In this document: piece after piece, positions 1-11,079 of the stretch
How the letters are laid out: every line of letters starts with the position of its first letter
How positions within the stretch are numbered: position 1 is the stretch's first letter
NCBI GenBank assembly: GCA_013076295.1
Contig: RQOL01000622.1
Location: 1-64,000 of the forward strand
Length of the DNA stretch: 64,000 bases
Reading direction: 5' to 3'
Source: Sanderia malayensis
Lineage: Eukaryota; Cnidaria; Scyphozoa; Semaeostomeae; Pelagiidae
Translations under genes and position numbers: made by a program
Notes under the pieces: generated by a model
Database searches by the model: none
What the model was told of the DNA's origin: nothing
Seen by the model: only the letters and a program-made list of their open reading frames with translations

Positions 1-824
1 GCTTGGGCACAGGCCTTGTTGCCCACGCCTAAGCCTGTGTATATTGAATTATCTATGCATACTTGGAATTATTGGAATCAAAATATGCGTGGATCATTGT
101 TTTATAACAATAGGGAAAGTTACTTTTTGCAACAAATCAACAAAGGCTTCCTCTTCTTGAACTATGATTGGCTTAAATTATTATGCAATAGTTATTGTTT
201 GGGTCACGTGGTTTGGATTAATAAAATCATCATAACTAAAATCGAGTCCCTCCAAACTGCGGATTTGAGAAAAAGCACAGCACATGTTTTGAGCAGCTAA
301 AACTTTTTCGTTCTTTCCACTTGGGTATTTCTAATCGATGGACCCCACAACTCAACGACTCTCGGACGCACAACTATATCGCCTACGGAAATACAACCCA
401 TGTCTTAAAAACTGCCAAATTTGTATTATTTTCACTGTAATTATTGTAGCGAAGTCAAAGGCACTGTTTTGAAGTATGACACGCAGTTTGGTGAGCATAG
501 GAACAGAAATAAAGGCTTTTCGAGTAAGCAATTTTGTTGAAAAAAGCACGCTGTCGTTGCAAATCACTGAGGTTTTCATATCATGAGCAAGGAAACTGTG
601 GTAGCAGTAATCGAATTCCTGTGGAGCCACGACATTGACATTTGCACCATAATCAAAATTCCATCCTTTTCAGAAGTAAAAGAAATGAATATGAAACTAC
701 TACAACTGAAAAGGACTAGATTGAATTTCCACATCCGTCATTCTCAAAATGATCTAGGCTGGTTGAGGCTACTGAAGCTGTTTGCATCATATGCAATGAG
801 TCTCGTAGTAATGGTGAGCTCAAA
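1..824. other. No gene recognised; short segment related to 24.6-25.4 kb
   Basis: Only short open frames without recognisable motifs are seen here. The stretch around 595-685 closely resembles, on the opposite strand, two segments at about 24645-24700 and 25317-25356. Those two pieces are separated by a MITE at 24701-25316, so this is a dispersed repeat whose uninterrupted form is preserved here. Confidence 0.4.
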
Positions 825-2045
825 TTGTTTCGCATTTGCAACGAAAAGCATGCTAAAACCTTCCTAGCAGCCTACAGATTCAACTTGGATGACGTTTTTG
901 CACGTTCGTCACCCTTGGAGGATGTTAAGAGCTTGTTTGCTGAAGACCTGATGTGTCATAAGTTGTGCATGAATAAATACCTTTTGCAATATAAGTGTGA
1001 TATTGATGGATTAATTATGATGGAGCCAGAGATAGCAGATGACATCGGCTCAGCTTTTCAAAACATGGTTGTTTGTCTGTTATCGTATCTGATAAACTGT
1101 ATTGAAACTGGTGAGAATTCTTACAAGGAATTCAAAACCACAAGGACAGCAGATAAGTCAAAAAAGCTTTCCGATAAAATCAATAAAAACAATATTGGAA
1201 GCCAAGGGAAAAAAGTCATGTAAAACAAGTTCATGTCTGGAAAGAATATGGATACTATGAAATATATAGAAATCGGAAGATCTCACAAATATGATATACG
1301 CAAGCTGCTTCAGTTTGAGCTCTCTACTGCTCCTCTCTATCTGACAAAAGATGGATTGTTTAGAAAACAACGAAGCGCGAGCTACAACGTGACCTAAAAA
1401 TGTATCTGGAAATAAACACTTCGTTTTGGTTGTCACCAACTTCATGGCCTACGCAAGAAGGGGTGCTGTGAGGCTGTGAGGCAACTGAAATTGAAAATGT
1501 TTGGAGATTTCGCAGAGAACCTATTGAGTTCGTTCCTGCATATCTTGTGTGTTTGAGGAGAGTAAAGTGTGACCCAATCGAAGTAACTGTGAATCAATGT
1601 GAGACACCACTTCCAGTGGAAATGGAACGGTTTTGGGCTTCTCAGGACAACAAAATAAAACTGCAAAAAATTTTCATCAAATAGATCTGGAAAACATTCA
1701 TAGAACTAGAACCATATATTTGGGTGGTTCTCATGTTGATGACATGTCAAAATGCCTGCGCTGTTCATTCTGGATACATCCAAGAAATTTTCCCTTGATA
1801 GTGGCCTTGAACAAGCAGACAATAGAGTGTTTATTTGCACTTTATACCACTTCAGAACTTGGGCTGGCCTCCAGTTGCGTGAATTGTTGGTTTAGGCAGA
1901 CAAGGAAAGTCTTCCAGAGCATGATCTGATAAAAGAAATTTCAAGCAAATGGGTTGATGTATTACCTGCTCTTCATGCTTTAAGCGGATTTGATACTACC
2001 AGCAAAGTGGGAACAAAACACTCCTCGTTGCAAGCTGCTATAAAC
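825..2045 (+). pseudogene. PIN-like 'GCDTT' family protein, copy 1, decayed and truncated
   Basis: Three pieces in different frames add up to one decayed protein. The N-terminal piece (825-1223) has a conserved-looking SLFAEDLMCHKLCMNKYLL stretch. A piece near 1780-1850 reads LEQADNRVF, the position of the HxEAD(T/D)R motif of the family. The piece at 1950-2040 reads LPALHALSGFDTTSKVGTK, which matches the family signature HAxTGxDTTxxxxxK. The same motifs occur at 32.1-32.7 kb and 61.2-62.0 kb on the minus strand. I infer a FEN1/PIN-like nuclease fold from the acidic motif spacing; this is not proven. The reading ends abruptly where a satellite array begins at about 2046, so the Cys-rich tail seen in copy 3 is missing. 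Several frameshifts make function unlikely. Confidence 0.6.
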
Positions 2046-2915
2046 GGTGGCCACGAGCAGCGCTCGAATGCAGCCCTTCAAGTGCGCCCTATCAGTCAAT
2101 GTTTCTTGATAATAGATAGACAGGCAAGCGCAGCGAGCTAACCCATTGTACGTCAGTTGAAAGAGGCATGAGTGTAAACGAATGCAGCGCACGAAGTACG
2201 CCAACCAGTACGCCAACCTTTTGTACGTCAGCCTTTTGTACGTAGGGTTGAAAGAGACATGAATGTAAGTGAATGCAGAACACGAAGTGCACCCTAGCGC
2301 AGTGAGGCAACCCATTCAACGTGGGTTTGAAAGGGGCATAAGCATAAGCAAATCTGTGCCCACCACGAGTCTGTGCCCACCACGAGGCTGGCTGTGCCCA
2401 CCTCTGGTTGGCACAGCCAGCCCACCCACTGTTCGTGAGGTTGAAAAGGCACGAGTGTTAGCGAATGCAGCGCACAAAGTGCACCCTATCAGTCACATTT
2501 CTTGATAATAGATAAACAGGGTAGGGCAGCGAGGTAGCCCATTCTATGTGGGTTTGAAAGGGGCATGAGCCGAAGCGGATGCAGCGCACAAAGTGCACCC
2601 TAGCGCAGCAACAACCCATTGTACCTGGGGTTGAAAGAGGCACAAGTGTTAGCCAATGCAGCGCACAAAATGCGCCCTATCAGTCACATTTCTTGATAAT
2701 AGATATAAAGGGTAGCGCATTGAGGCAACCCATTCCACATGGGGTTTGAAAGGGGCATGAGCGTAAGCGAATGCAGCGCACTGAGTGCGCCCTCTCATTC
2801 AATGTTTCTTTATAATAGATAAACAGGCAAGTGCAATCAGTCAATCCATTGTATGTTGGGTTAAAAGAGGCATTAGCGCAAGCGAATGCAGCGCATTGTA
2901 TCTGAATTTGCTGAG
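2046..2915 (+). repeat. Satellite array I (about 115-120-bp units, diverged)
   Basis: About seven units of the same repeat as at 9.7-10.2, 22.1-22.7, 23.5-24.0 and 30.5-31.4 kb. Each unit contains a GCGCACnnnGTGCGC-type hairpin, the phrase CAGTCAATGTTTCTTGATAA and a segment around TTGAAAGGGGCATGAG. Units here are more diverged than at 22 and 31 kb, suggesting an older array. A G/C-rich insertion around 2355-2430 contains a repeated CTGTGCCCACC motif. The array cuts off PIN-like copy 1 on its left and is followed by the BEL/Pao remnant. No Helitron-type end is visible at either border. Confidence 0.85.
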
Positions 2916-2959
2916 CAGCTACATCAGTTCGTATCTAATTTGCGACTATCAACTTAGAA

Positions 2960-5250
2960 GTCATGGCGCTGTGTGGAGAAGATGGTATTAACGTTAGAAG
3001 CATGAGAAGCCTGATGAAGACCAGAGGTAATGCGGGAGTTAACGAAAGCTGTGAACTGCGTTTCAGAAGTTTTGGACATTGGAAAACCATTGGAAGAAAT
3101 CAGATTGGCAGAAAACAGGCTCATCGGGACATTTGAAGACTTCAAGACAGCTTGCGAGGAATATAAAGACGCAATTACTGACAAGGGTGACATTGAAGAA
3201 TGCCTGGTATATATGAAAGAAGCTGAGAAAAGATTTCTCGGCGTAATGGAAAGAGTATCGGTAGTAACCCATTCTCTCACGAGATGGCCAGATCCTCCAC
3301 TGGATGATGTTGGTCCCAAAGATTCGGTTAGCGAAGTCGCATCACGCTCCTCCAGTTCCCTTTCCCATTCAAGAAGCTCCAAGACCTCAAGGAAGTCGGG
3401 AAAATACGTACTCCAGGACATGATGTTGAAACGCGCAAAACCAAAGGCATCCTTGCTTGCGGAAGCATCCGACGACTCTGCAAGGAATTTGCATTGGCAA
3501 CCGGATTGCAAATACAATTGTTGAACGAATCACCCAGAAAGAAACTCGTTCAAAACTGAAAGAAGAACCCACAATGCCCAGCCTCCACCAGCACCCAGTC
3601 CAATACAGCAACTCACTTTGAATCCATTTGCAGAACAATGCACTCCTCAACAGAACCGCAACCCTGTTGAAGAAACATGTTCGAGAGCAAAAGTTATCGG
3701 AGAAGAGTACCTAGATACAATGAAGAAATTGACAGTTGCTGCCCTTCTACCGAAATCAGAATTGAATGTGTTTGATGGCAATCCAATAAAGTATTTTCTT
3801 TTCATTCGATCTTTTCAGAATAAAATTGTTAGAAATGGCAATACTAATGGAGCTATTGCAGGTAAGTGAGTTCACATTTCGCTATTGTTTGTAAGTAATG
3901 TTAGATGTTTGATTAATATAATTATGCTTAGTAACAGAGCTTGTGCATTGCATTAAATGGGATATCGTAATAACAGTACCGTAAAAGCTATGTTAAGCCC
4001 CCTGGGAGCGTTTTGAGTTTCTACAAGGGTGAGGGAATACAGCTATAACGTGTAACAAGCAATAAGATATTTTATTGTAGTTATATTTTACTCGTGATCT
4101 CAGCTTAAATTAACAGTAAAATTGAATGAGATACACATTGTTTTGAATTAGTTGTAGAAATTATAATTTATAGCAGTTATCATGATCATGATCATTGAGT
4201 TTCAGGAGAGTCGCCGATTGCCCATCAGGCGTTCTTTTCGTCGCCTGTGCAACAGCCAGCGCAGCTGACACGCTACGTAGGCAGAAAATTAATACTTATG
4301 ATTTCTGTAGACATTTACAACTCCTGATACAGTTCTGTTGAGGGAAGGCAACAAGGGCGATATAAAGATGCATTCTCCTGGAACCTCAGTATCAATACAC
4401 GAAGGCCAAACAGATCTTAGCAGAAGGCATTAGTGACGCTTACACCATGTCAAATTGATGGCTGAAGAAAGTATCGGATGGTCCTGTGGTAAAACCTGGT
4501 GACAGAAAAGGTTTGCAAGAACTGGCTGATGACCTCGAGAATCGCGAAATAACTCTGAAAGCGGTTGGTAGATTGACGCAAATGAAAAACGAAGAGAGAC
4601 TTCTGAAGGTTCTGGAGTCCTGCCCAAACTTTGTAAAGTCTCGTTGGCAATCACGTGTTCAAGTTATCAGATCGTGTCAAAGGGAACCCACAGTTGAAGA
4701 TGTACGATGCCTTATCAGGACAGTATCAAATGAGAAGCGATTCGGCTTTTGGTACCATTATGGACAGTGTAAACAGAGATCAGTCTTTCAGAAATACCCG
4801 CAGAATGCCCAGTTCAGTGAATGAACAGCGGAGCCTGAATTTCAGTATCCAGATGAATGACAGAAGATCTAATGGCAGTCCAAAGAACGTGCGACATTAC
4901 TGCTCTGCTGCGAGAAAAACGTCGATTAACTGTGATGAATTCAAGAAGAAAAGCGGAGAGGAAATTTTCAACTTGATCCGCTCAAAGAAGCTCTGTGATA
5001 ACTGCCTATCATCCTACCATTTTTCAGCTGGATGCAAACAAGGAAAAGATTGCTCACTCCCTGATGGTGATATACGCCGTAAACATCTAACAGCAATACA
5101 CGACTCTGTGGTGGCATATGAGAAAAAACGAGGGGACGAGTGGAGAAAGAATACCCAGACTAATTCGAATGAGCCCAATGAAATGTTTGTCAGAGTACCA
5201 ACCTGTGATGAACAGAGGCGAGTTAACAAGGGGTTGCCGATAGTGCCCTG
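2960..5250 (+). pseudogene. gag: BEL/Pao LTR retrotransposon, gag region, decayed
   Basis: The region reads, with frameshifts, as a BEL/Pao gag. It starts near 2963 (MALCGEDGINVRSM) and shifts frame near 3025 into a coiled-coil-like helical region (3030-3520). A DUF1759-like segment lies near 3750-3865 (KSELNVFDGNPIKYFLFIRS). After a non-coding interval the frame resumes near 4390 with WLKKVSDGPVVKPGDRKGLQ and continues to 4655. Then comes a zinc-knuckle-like stretch (about 4990-5060) with Cys/His residues in KKLCDNCLSSYHFSAGC. Stops and shifts occur near 3520, 4460, 4655 and 5250. The protease and RT of the same element follow on the same strand. No LTRs were found by eye. Confidence 0.75.
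3865..4385 (+). other. Non-coding interval inside gag, intron-like or inserted
   Basis: The gag reading stops at a consensus 5' splice site (GCAGGTAAGTGAG, about 3860-3872). A TTTCAG acceptor-like site occurs at about 4200. Recognisable gag coding resumes at about 4390. It could be a retained intron of a processed host transcript, a relic insertion, or simply decayed gag sequence; the sequence does not decide. Confidence 0.35.
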
Positions 5251-5253
5251 AAA

Positions 5254-6043
5254 GTGAAAGGAGCAGAAAGTGACAACTCAATCAAGACCTATGCCCTTCT
5301 TGAAAGTGGATCCACTGCCTCCTTTTGCAGTGAAGTCCTTCTGAAAGAACTTGGTGTGACTGGAACGAAACATCAAACATCTGTTGCTACTATCAGTGGC
5401 GTTGATACTAATTACCAGACGTCAGTAGTCAGCTTAGAAATGATGAACCTTGAGGAGACGCAATGCCTTCAAATGCCAATATATTTTCCACAAAGAAGAT
5501 GAATATCTTGAATGAGCGCTTGCCCGTCCAGAAGACTTAAGCAGATGGCCCCATTTGAATGGAATCATGCTGCCGGATGAAATTTTCGATGGTGAGGTGA
5601 ACTTGTTAATTGGTGTGGATGTGCCAGATGCGTTGTAGCCAGAAGAAATGCGGAAAAGTGAAAACGGTGGCCCATATGCCAAAAAGATGATGTTTGGTTG
5701 GACGCTCAATGGCCCAATCGGCTTTTCCTACAACCATGGTGATGAATGCTTCCTCTCTGACTCTGTTCCATCTGATGACAAGCTCTATGATCAGTTGAAG
5801 AGGTACTTCAACCAAGATTTTGGAGAGTCAAATGTTGACAGCCAGAAAACGATGTCGGTGGAAGATTGCAGAGCACTTACAGTATTTAAAGACTCGATAC
5901 AGTTACATGATGACCATTACAATGTTTCAATCTCGTGGAAAGGAAATCCTCCTGACCTGCCGAATAACCGAAGACTGGCCCAGAAGCGGTTGGAATACCG
6001 GAAAAATCGTTTGCAAGAAGATCCGAGTTTGAAACAGAAATAA
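5254..6043 (+). pseudogene. pro: BEL/Pao aspartic protease and linker, decayed
   Basis: The open stretch 5254-5502 has the retropepsin-type active-site phrase TYALLESGSTASFCSE. The usual D of D(S/T)G is E here (LESGST), which should abolish catalysis. A frame break near 5500 is followed at 5648-6043 by GPYAKKMMFGWTLNGPIG. This is the conserved DUF1758-like end of the BEL/Pao protease region that precedes the RT. The order gag-protease-RT and the spacing fit one damaged BEL/Pao polyprotein. Confidence 0.7.
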
Positions 6044-6084
6044 ACCACATTCATTGACGATTTACTTGTAAGGGGTTATGCAAG

Positions 6085-6495
6085 ACAGAAAAAGAAATCG
6101 AATTGAACAATGGAAAACTATGGTACCTGCCCCACCATAGTGTGACGCATCCAAAGAAGCCAGACAAAGTGAGAATTGTGTTTGACTGTGCTGCAAAGTT
6201 CAAGAATATTTCACTCAACGATAAAGTCCTTCAAGGTCCTGACTTGACGAATTCCCTAATTGGTGTACTTTGCAGATTCAGAAACGAACCCATAGACCTC
6301 ATGGCCGATGTTGAAGCAATGTTCCATCAGGTGAGAGTGGCCCTGACAATGTCAATGCGTTGAGATTCTTGTGGTACCCAGGCGGTGATTAAGCACTGGA
6401 GCCTGTTGAATATCAAATGGTGGTTCATTTATTTGGATGAATATGTTCTCCAAGCTGTGCAACATTTGCCATGCAGAAAGTCACTGAAGATAAGG
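6085..6495 (+). pseudogene. pol: BEL/Pao reverse transcriptase, N-terminal part only
   Basis: The reading starts [20 protein letters not shown] and continues with [28 protein letters not shown] and [14 protein letters not shown], which are BEL/Pao RT blocks. The catalytic A-box aspartate is present in ADVEAMF. After a frame break near 6360 the reading FLWYPGGD then ICSPSCATFAMQK is visible up to about 6490. There the element stops and unrelated sequence begins, so the YxDD box, RNase H and integrase are absent. Confidence 0.8.
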
Positions 6496-7860
6496 GAAGG
6501 AAAAGAAGATGGCTCTTGAAAATGAGTTCACAAAAAATGGAATTGTTTGATTCAAAGAAATCAAGTTGGCCTGTGCAAATTGTTGATCATCTAGAAAATA
6601 AAACATCAATTTTAAGGGATAGAATACATGTTTTTGATCATCTTCTTGCAGCTAAAGATATGAAAAGTAGACAGCATTTGCAAGAAATGTATACAAATCA
6701 AGAATGAAGGAAGAGACCTTTTAAACATATGTAAGCCCAAACACTCAAGGTCAGTGCATGCTTCTCGTCATATTGGAAAAGGGCTCATGTGTTTTCAGAA
6801 GCCACGAAAGACAGCCACAACGAAAATACTCATTTTCATAGATTGCACGTAACAATGTGAGAATGTGAGGCGTCCCCCCCCCACATAGTATTGATGATAA
6901 AGGATACATTCGGAATGGTACCAGTGAGGGTTTTTCAAGTGCAACACATGTGACCATTTTGACTTTGTCAAATGCCAAAAAACAACGGAAGTTGCTGAAA
7001 TACGACTTGCCACAGAAATTAATGTATTTGGTTCACATAGAATTGTGACAAAAATATCCTCAGAAGATCTGGATGGCAATGGAAAGCTTCTCAATGAGAT
7101 TGAGAAGCACACAGTTTTTATCAGACCCAAAGCTATTATTGGATCTACTGGAACAGTATGGGCAAGTGAAATAGTTCGTCTATATCATGAAAATAGAAAG
7201 CTGTTTCCAGTTGATTGCAATCATGTTGACTATACAAAGTATATGGACCTGTGGCGGCGCCAGCTCCAAAAAATTGGGGTGGGGGGATTTTTTCAGGGTG
7301 GGCAAGAAGTTTTTGAAAATGGTGTTTTGCTGTTCCGGGGGTACATGGCGTGCCAAAGGAGCACACGCAATGGCCTAAGGTCGTTGGGGGTCCAGGGAAG
7401 CACCCTGGTAGGGGTCCAGGGGGCCAAGCCCCCGGAAGTAAACTTTCTGAAGAAGCTGATGAGATGTTTTTCTTGAACAAGGATTACATTTTACAGTATA
7501 ATGTAACCACTACAGACGACAAGAAAAAACAGTGCCCAAGTCAGGTTATGCAAGCAAAATTTTGCAGTCTTTTGACCAGAATCGGAAAACTCTTTATGGA
7601 ATATGTAAAAAATTCTTATTGTGAAAATGGGCCTGTTTGTGAGATTTGCTCCATACATGGTTGGACTGGTCCTTCTGCAAAGCGAATACCACAGCGAAAG
7701 CCTGACATTGGTAACAGTGGACATTATCTATCTGTATTCCAGACACCACTTGAGAATAGTGATGGAAAACCCAGAAGAGTTGATGACTGGCAGCCAAGAG
7801 TGTATATTACATCCTTATTTAAAGAAGGGAAAATTTCCCTTGAGAAAGTGATGCCATAGA
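6496..7860 (+). pseudogene. Unidentified coding remnants, at least three frames
   Basis: Plausible coding composition appears in patches: 6471-6707 (WPVQIVDHLENKTSILRDRI), 7045-7250 (KTVFIRPK-like region, ending at a repeat insertion) and 7450-7859 (CENGPVCEICSIHGWTGPSA, with four Cys in a possible zinc site, then DDWQPRVYITSLFKEG). The patches are in one orientation and could derive from one gene of about 450 residues split by the insertion at 7249-7445. I do not recognise the family. The neighbouring BEL/Pao fragment ends abruptly at the left edge, so this is a separate insertion or the host sequence it landed in. Confidence 0.35.
7249..7445 (+). repeat. G/C-rich short interspersed insertion
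   Basis: A sharp change in composition: G-rich runs (GGGGTGGGGGG near 7275) and a terminal part with GGGGTCCAGGGGGCCAAGCC, embedded in A+T-rich coding remnants whose reading resumes on the other side. The right part can fold (GGGGCC/GGCCCC-like). It looks like a small non-autonomous element or SINE-like repeat; no clear TIR or target duplication was identified. Confidence 0.45.
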
Positions 7861-8601
7861 AAAAGCAACACCCGACACTTTTACGCTTTTATATCTGTTG
7901 ATGAATTCTTATAGTCTACAAGTTTGGTTAAAAATTTTGCCTAAATAAGCATTTCTCTTTGTCCCCAACCTAAGGCATAAAAACCAACAGTCCCTTATGT
8001 TGATGTATTTTTGGGTCAATTGGAGAAATATTGGCCTCCCTAGGTGAACATTAAAGTTGGTGAAGTGTGTTTGAAGTATTGAACATTTCACAGCATTCTG
8101 CATTTGCTGCAGTGAATTCTTTATGCAAATTCAAAAATATGTTATTCAGAAATCTAGTTATCTTTATTGGATTCGCTGTTCTTTTAGCTACAGTTTTGTA
8201 CGTAGTTTATCATGTTTCGAGTTCGCATTCTCAGGGGAGATTTTATTTTCGGTTTCATTTATTTTTCTCAGAAATCAGAGTGAATAATTTTTAGCTTGCT
8301 TGCCTAACACTAGTTGCGCAACAATACATGACAACTTTATAAACATACCATAAATGACATTATCATCATCATCGTCATCATCATCACATACTTTAGAATG
8401 GAATTCCACGACTGTGCAGTTTAGCCTTATATTCAGGTTGTTGGAGTGAAGATGATGAAAATAGGGACAGTGTTTTTGATTTTTGGAAGTAAAGGGAGTG
8501 AATTTAAATTTAGAAGAAGTGTTGATAAAATGACTCGGACGATCTATTTGACCCAGAAATTTTTTAGTTTTTAATTTTATATATCTAAATTTTAGAAACC
8601 A
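7861..8601. other. No gene recognised
   Basis: A+T-rich sequence with a short (ATC/ATG)n-type microsatellite near 8360-8390. A 75-residue open frame at 8067-8294 contains a hydrophobic stretch but has no support as a gene. The interval ends at the A preceding the Helitron-like copy A. Confidence 0.5.
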
Positions 8602-9299
8602 TCTAATATATATATTCTGCGGAGTCACGTGATGACGCACTTTCCTTGCCAAAAACAATGGATTCGACCCGAAACAATAGGTCGAACGCCTCAAAACAAT
8701 GGGCCGAAACGGCGAACCGTGTGATCACAAAGGCTTTTTGTATGTGGGTATATGGCAATGAAATTCACACTGAATGTTTAGTTTATTAATTTAACCATTT
8801 ATTGTGCTGTCACGAAAAAACTACGGTTTACGCTGGCGAAACTTCCAACTTCGCGTTGCGAACTCCATTTTCGAACAGAGTATTCGCTCTTCAAGTGACC
8901 CGTTTCGCCTTTTGCTGTAATTTGATTGGCTCTTTTCGCGCGACCCACGTGCGTTGTCGATCGTTTTTCGTTTTTCGCCCTCGGTTGCAGCAGGTACTTT
9001 TAAAGAAGAGGATGCGTGTTTTTGTTTTCCACACAAAGGGGCCTTTCAAAGTGTTTTACCACCTGAATTATCTTAGCAAAAAACTACTATTTATTTCGAA
9101 GACCCTGGAGAGTTGCAGAAGACAATAGAAAACACAGGTGATAGCTTTGTTTTGTATTTTAAGTTGAAATAGTTGTTGTTTTCGTAGTAAGCGTTGCTTC
9201 GGCATGCTTACAACGCTTAGGCCCAATGAAAACAAAGTCAAAGTTATGAAATTTTCAGGCGCTAATTGCACGATTTTCCTCATTTAAACTTTCACAAAG

Positions 9300-9587
9300 T
9301 GTTTGTATGTTTGTATAGTAGGTATAGTATGTATAGTATGTTTTTTTAGTAGGTATAGTAGGCATAGTATGTTTGTAAAGTAGGTATAGTATGTTTTTAT
9401 AGTAGGTATAGTATGTATACTATGTTTTTATAGTAAGTATAGTATGTTTGTATTCTAGGTATAGTATGTATAGTGTGTGTAGTATGTTTTTATAGTGGGT
9501 ATAGTATGTTTTTATAGTAAGTATAGTATGTTTGTATAATAGGTATAGTAGGTGTAGTATCTTTGTATAGTAGGTATATAGTAGGTT

Positions 9588-9590
<3 letters not shown>
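9300..9590 (+). repeat. Minisatellite of TAGTAGGTATAGTATGTTT-like units
   Basis: Roughly fourteen irregular repeats of about 20 bp built from GTATAGTA and TATGTTTTTATAG. They sit inside copy A between its unique part and the (ATGT)n tract. Their peptides (YTYYT-type) in the ORFs across this region are repeat artefacts. Confidence 0.8.
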
Positions 9591-9619
<29 letters not shown>

Positions 9620-9696
9620 TGTATGTATGTATGTATGTATGTTGTATGTATGTATGTATGTATGTATGTATGTATGTATGTATGTATGTATGTATG
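9589..9696 (+). repeat. (ATGT)n microsatellite, left block
   Basis: About 27 copies of ATGT with one interruption (ATGTTGTATG near 9640). It ends exactly where the satellite phrase GGCATGAGCG begins. A matching block follows at 9803-9890. Confidence 0.95.
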
Positions 9697-9802
9697 GGCA
9701 TGAGCGGGAGCGAATGCAGCGCGCAAAGCGCGCCAACCAGATTAAGCTTTTCTTACTTGACGGGCTCCGGGGAGGGAGCGAAGCGACCGCGCCCGGCTCA
9801 TG

Positions 9803-9890
9803 TGTGTATGTATGTATGTATGTATGTATGTATGTATGTAGGTATGTAGGTATGTATGTATGTATGTATGTATGTATGTATATATGTATG
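9803..9890 (+). repeat. (ATGT)n microsatellite, right block
   Basis: About 20 ATGT copies with two AGGT variants. It separates the Helitron-like 3' segment (9697-9799) from a second run of satellite units (9891-10185). Confidence 0.9.
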
Positions 9891-10185
9891 GGCATGAGCG
9901 TCAGCGAATGCAGCGCACGAAGTGCGCCCTATCAGTCAATGTTTCTTCATAATAGATGGACAGGCGAGCGCAGTGAGCTAACCCATTGTAAGTGGGGTTC
10001 AAAGGGGCATGAGCGTAAGTGAATGCAGCGCACGAAGTGCGCCCTGTCAGTCAATGTTTCTTGATAATAGATAGACAGGCGAGCGTAGCTAGCTAACCCA
10101 TTGTACGTGGGGTTGAAAGGGGCATGAGAGGAAGCAAATGAGCGCACGAAGTGCGCCCTGTCAGTCAATGTTTCTTGATAATATA
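9891..10185 (+). repeat. Satellite array (three ~114-bp units) after the microsatellite
   Basis: Units start GGCATGAGCG and contain GCGCACGAAGTGCGCCCT and CAGTCAATGTTTCTT, closely matching the 22-kb array. The array ends within a unit (TTTCTTGATAATATACAAC) and passes into A+T-rich sequence without a CTAG end. It may be the remains of another Helitron-like copy. Confidence 0.85.
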
Positions 10186-11075
10186 CAACATATATATTAG
10201 ATATAGTGTGATACAATATAGTATTGCATGATTGTATATATATATAGTATCATACAGTATAGTATTGCATGGTCATGTATAGTATTTTTGAGTATGATGT
10301 AGCATTGTATTTATAATTTTATTTTTCATGTTGCATTGAATAGTATGTTCAAGCAGTTTTTTAAGTCTTTGTAGGCAATCATATGTTCTCCAATTTGTTA
10401 ATATATTTCTATACTTTGTAGTATAGAAATATTGTTAATATATTTTTATACTTTATACTTTGTAGTACCCTTTCATTGATAAATACACAGAGAATGAAGA
10501 AGATGCATGATTGATGATAGAATATTAAGAACACACAACAAAGGTTGAAAGGAGATGACTCAACTTATAAATTTTATACTTGCAACAAAAACTGTATATC
10601 TTACAACATAAATGTACTATTTACCTGAATATAAATTTACCAGTGAAGCGTGCAACATTACCTATGCTTCTCTTGAAAGTCTTCATTTTCTGTAGTCATT
10701 TCTCATAACTAAATTTCAGACTATCAGGCCACTACCAGGGTGTTTCCACCCACATACTAACAATATTTACGCAATCTGTGACATTTCCAGGAGGCCTCGA
10801 TTTCAGTTATCTAATTTTGTTATACGACGCCATCTTCAATCTGTTGCCATGGTGTTCATATTCAAAATTATCTTCACTACGCAAGGCGCCAAAAATATTT
10901 TCCGTTCGTGTTCCTCATTGTCAAAAGTAGAGCCACAAGTCAACAGGTAAATTGTTTTTAACTCATTACTAATTATTTATACTTTTACATATTAATAAAG
11001 ACATTTACAAATAATACCCGAATTTTTTATTACATGCCAACTATTTCCATGTATTTAACTGATGATATTCCTTTT
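10186..11075. other. No gene recognised; A+T-rich
   Basis: Irregular ATATAGTAT repeats occur to about 10330, then non-repetitive A+T-rich DNA with no open frame of note. Two nearby copies of TTAATATATTT(C/T)TATACTTT lie around 10400-10460. It may be 5' non-coding sequence for the downstream spliced gene or Helitron 1, but nothing proves it. Confidence 0.4.
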
Positions 11076-11079
11076 CCAG

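Larger units (their letters stand above)
8602..9799 (+). mobile_element. Non-autonomous Helitron-like element, copy A
   Basis: The 5' end reads TCTAATATATATATTCTGCG directly after an A (8601), as in copy C. About 690 bp of unique sequence is shared with copies B (22.8 kb) and C (32.1 kb). It includes the AACAATAGGTCGAACGC block near 8665, an inverted CCAAT box (GATTGGCTCTTT near 8925) and CACGTG at 8626 and 8946. It is followed by a minisatellite (9300-9590), an (ATGT)n tract and one satellite unit ending in the family's 3' segment (ACCAGATTAAGCTTTTCTTA). The G/C stem CCGGG...CCCGG is present just before 9799, but the CTAG seen at the end of the other copies is not, and (ATGT)n follows directly. 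So the 3' end is modified or the element ends differently. Confidence 0.6.

Noticed and set aside
2960..6495. LTRs of the BEL/Pao element
   Set aside because: No direct repeat pair flanking the coding remnant was found by eye; both sides are bounded by other sequences.
8067..8294. Small membrane protein
   Set aside because: One hydrophobic stretch in A+T-rich DNA is expected by chance; no conservation or signals support it.
9300..9590. Telomere-like or centromere-like repeat
   Set aside because: The unit is irregular and A+T-rich, short, and internal to a mobile element; no TTAGGG pattern.
9420..10022. Several ORFs on both strands
   Set aside because: They are translations of (ATGT)n and the TATAGTA minisatellite (HTYI/MYVC repeats).
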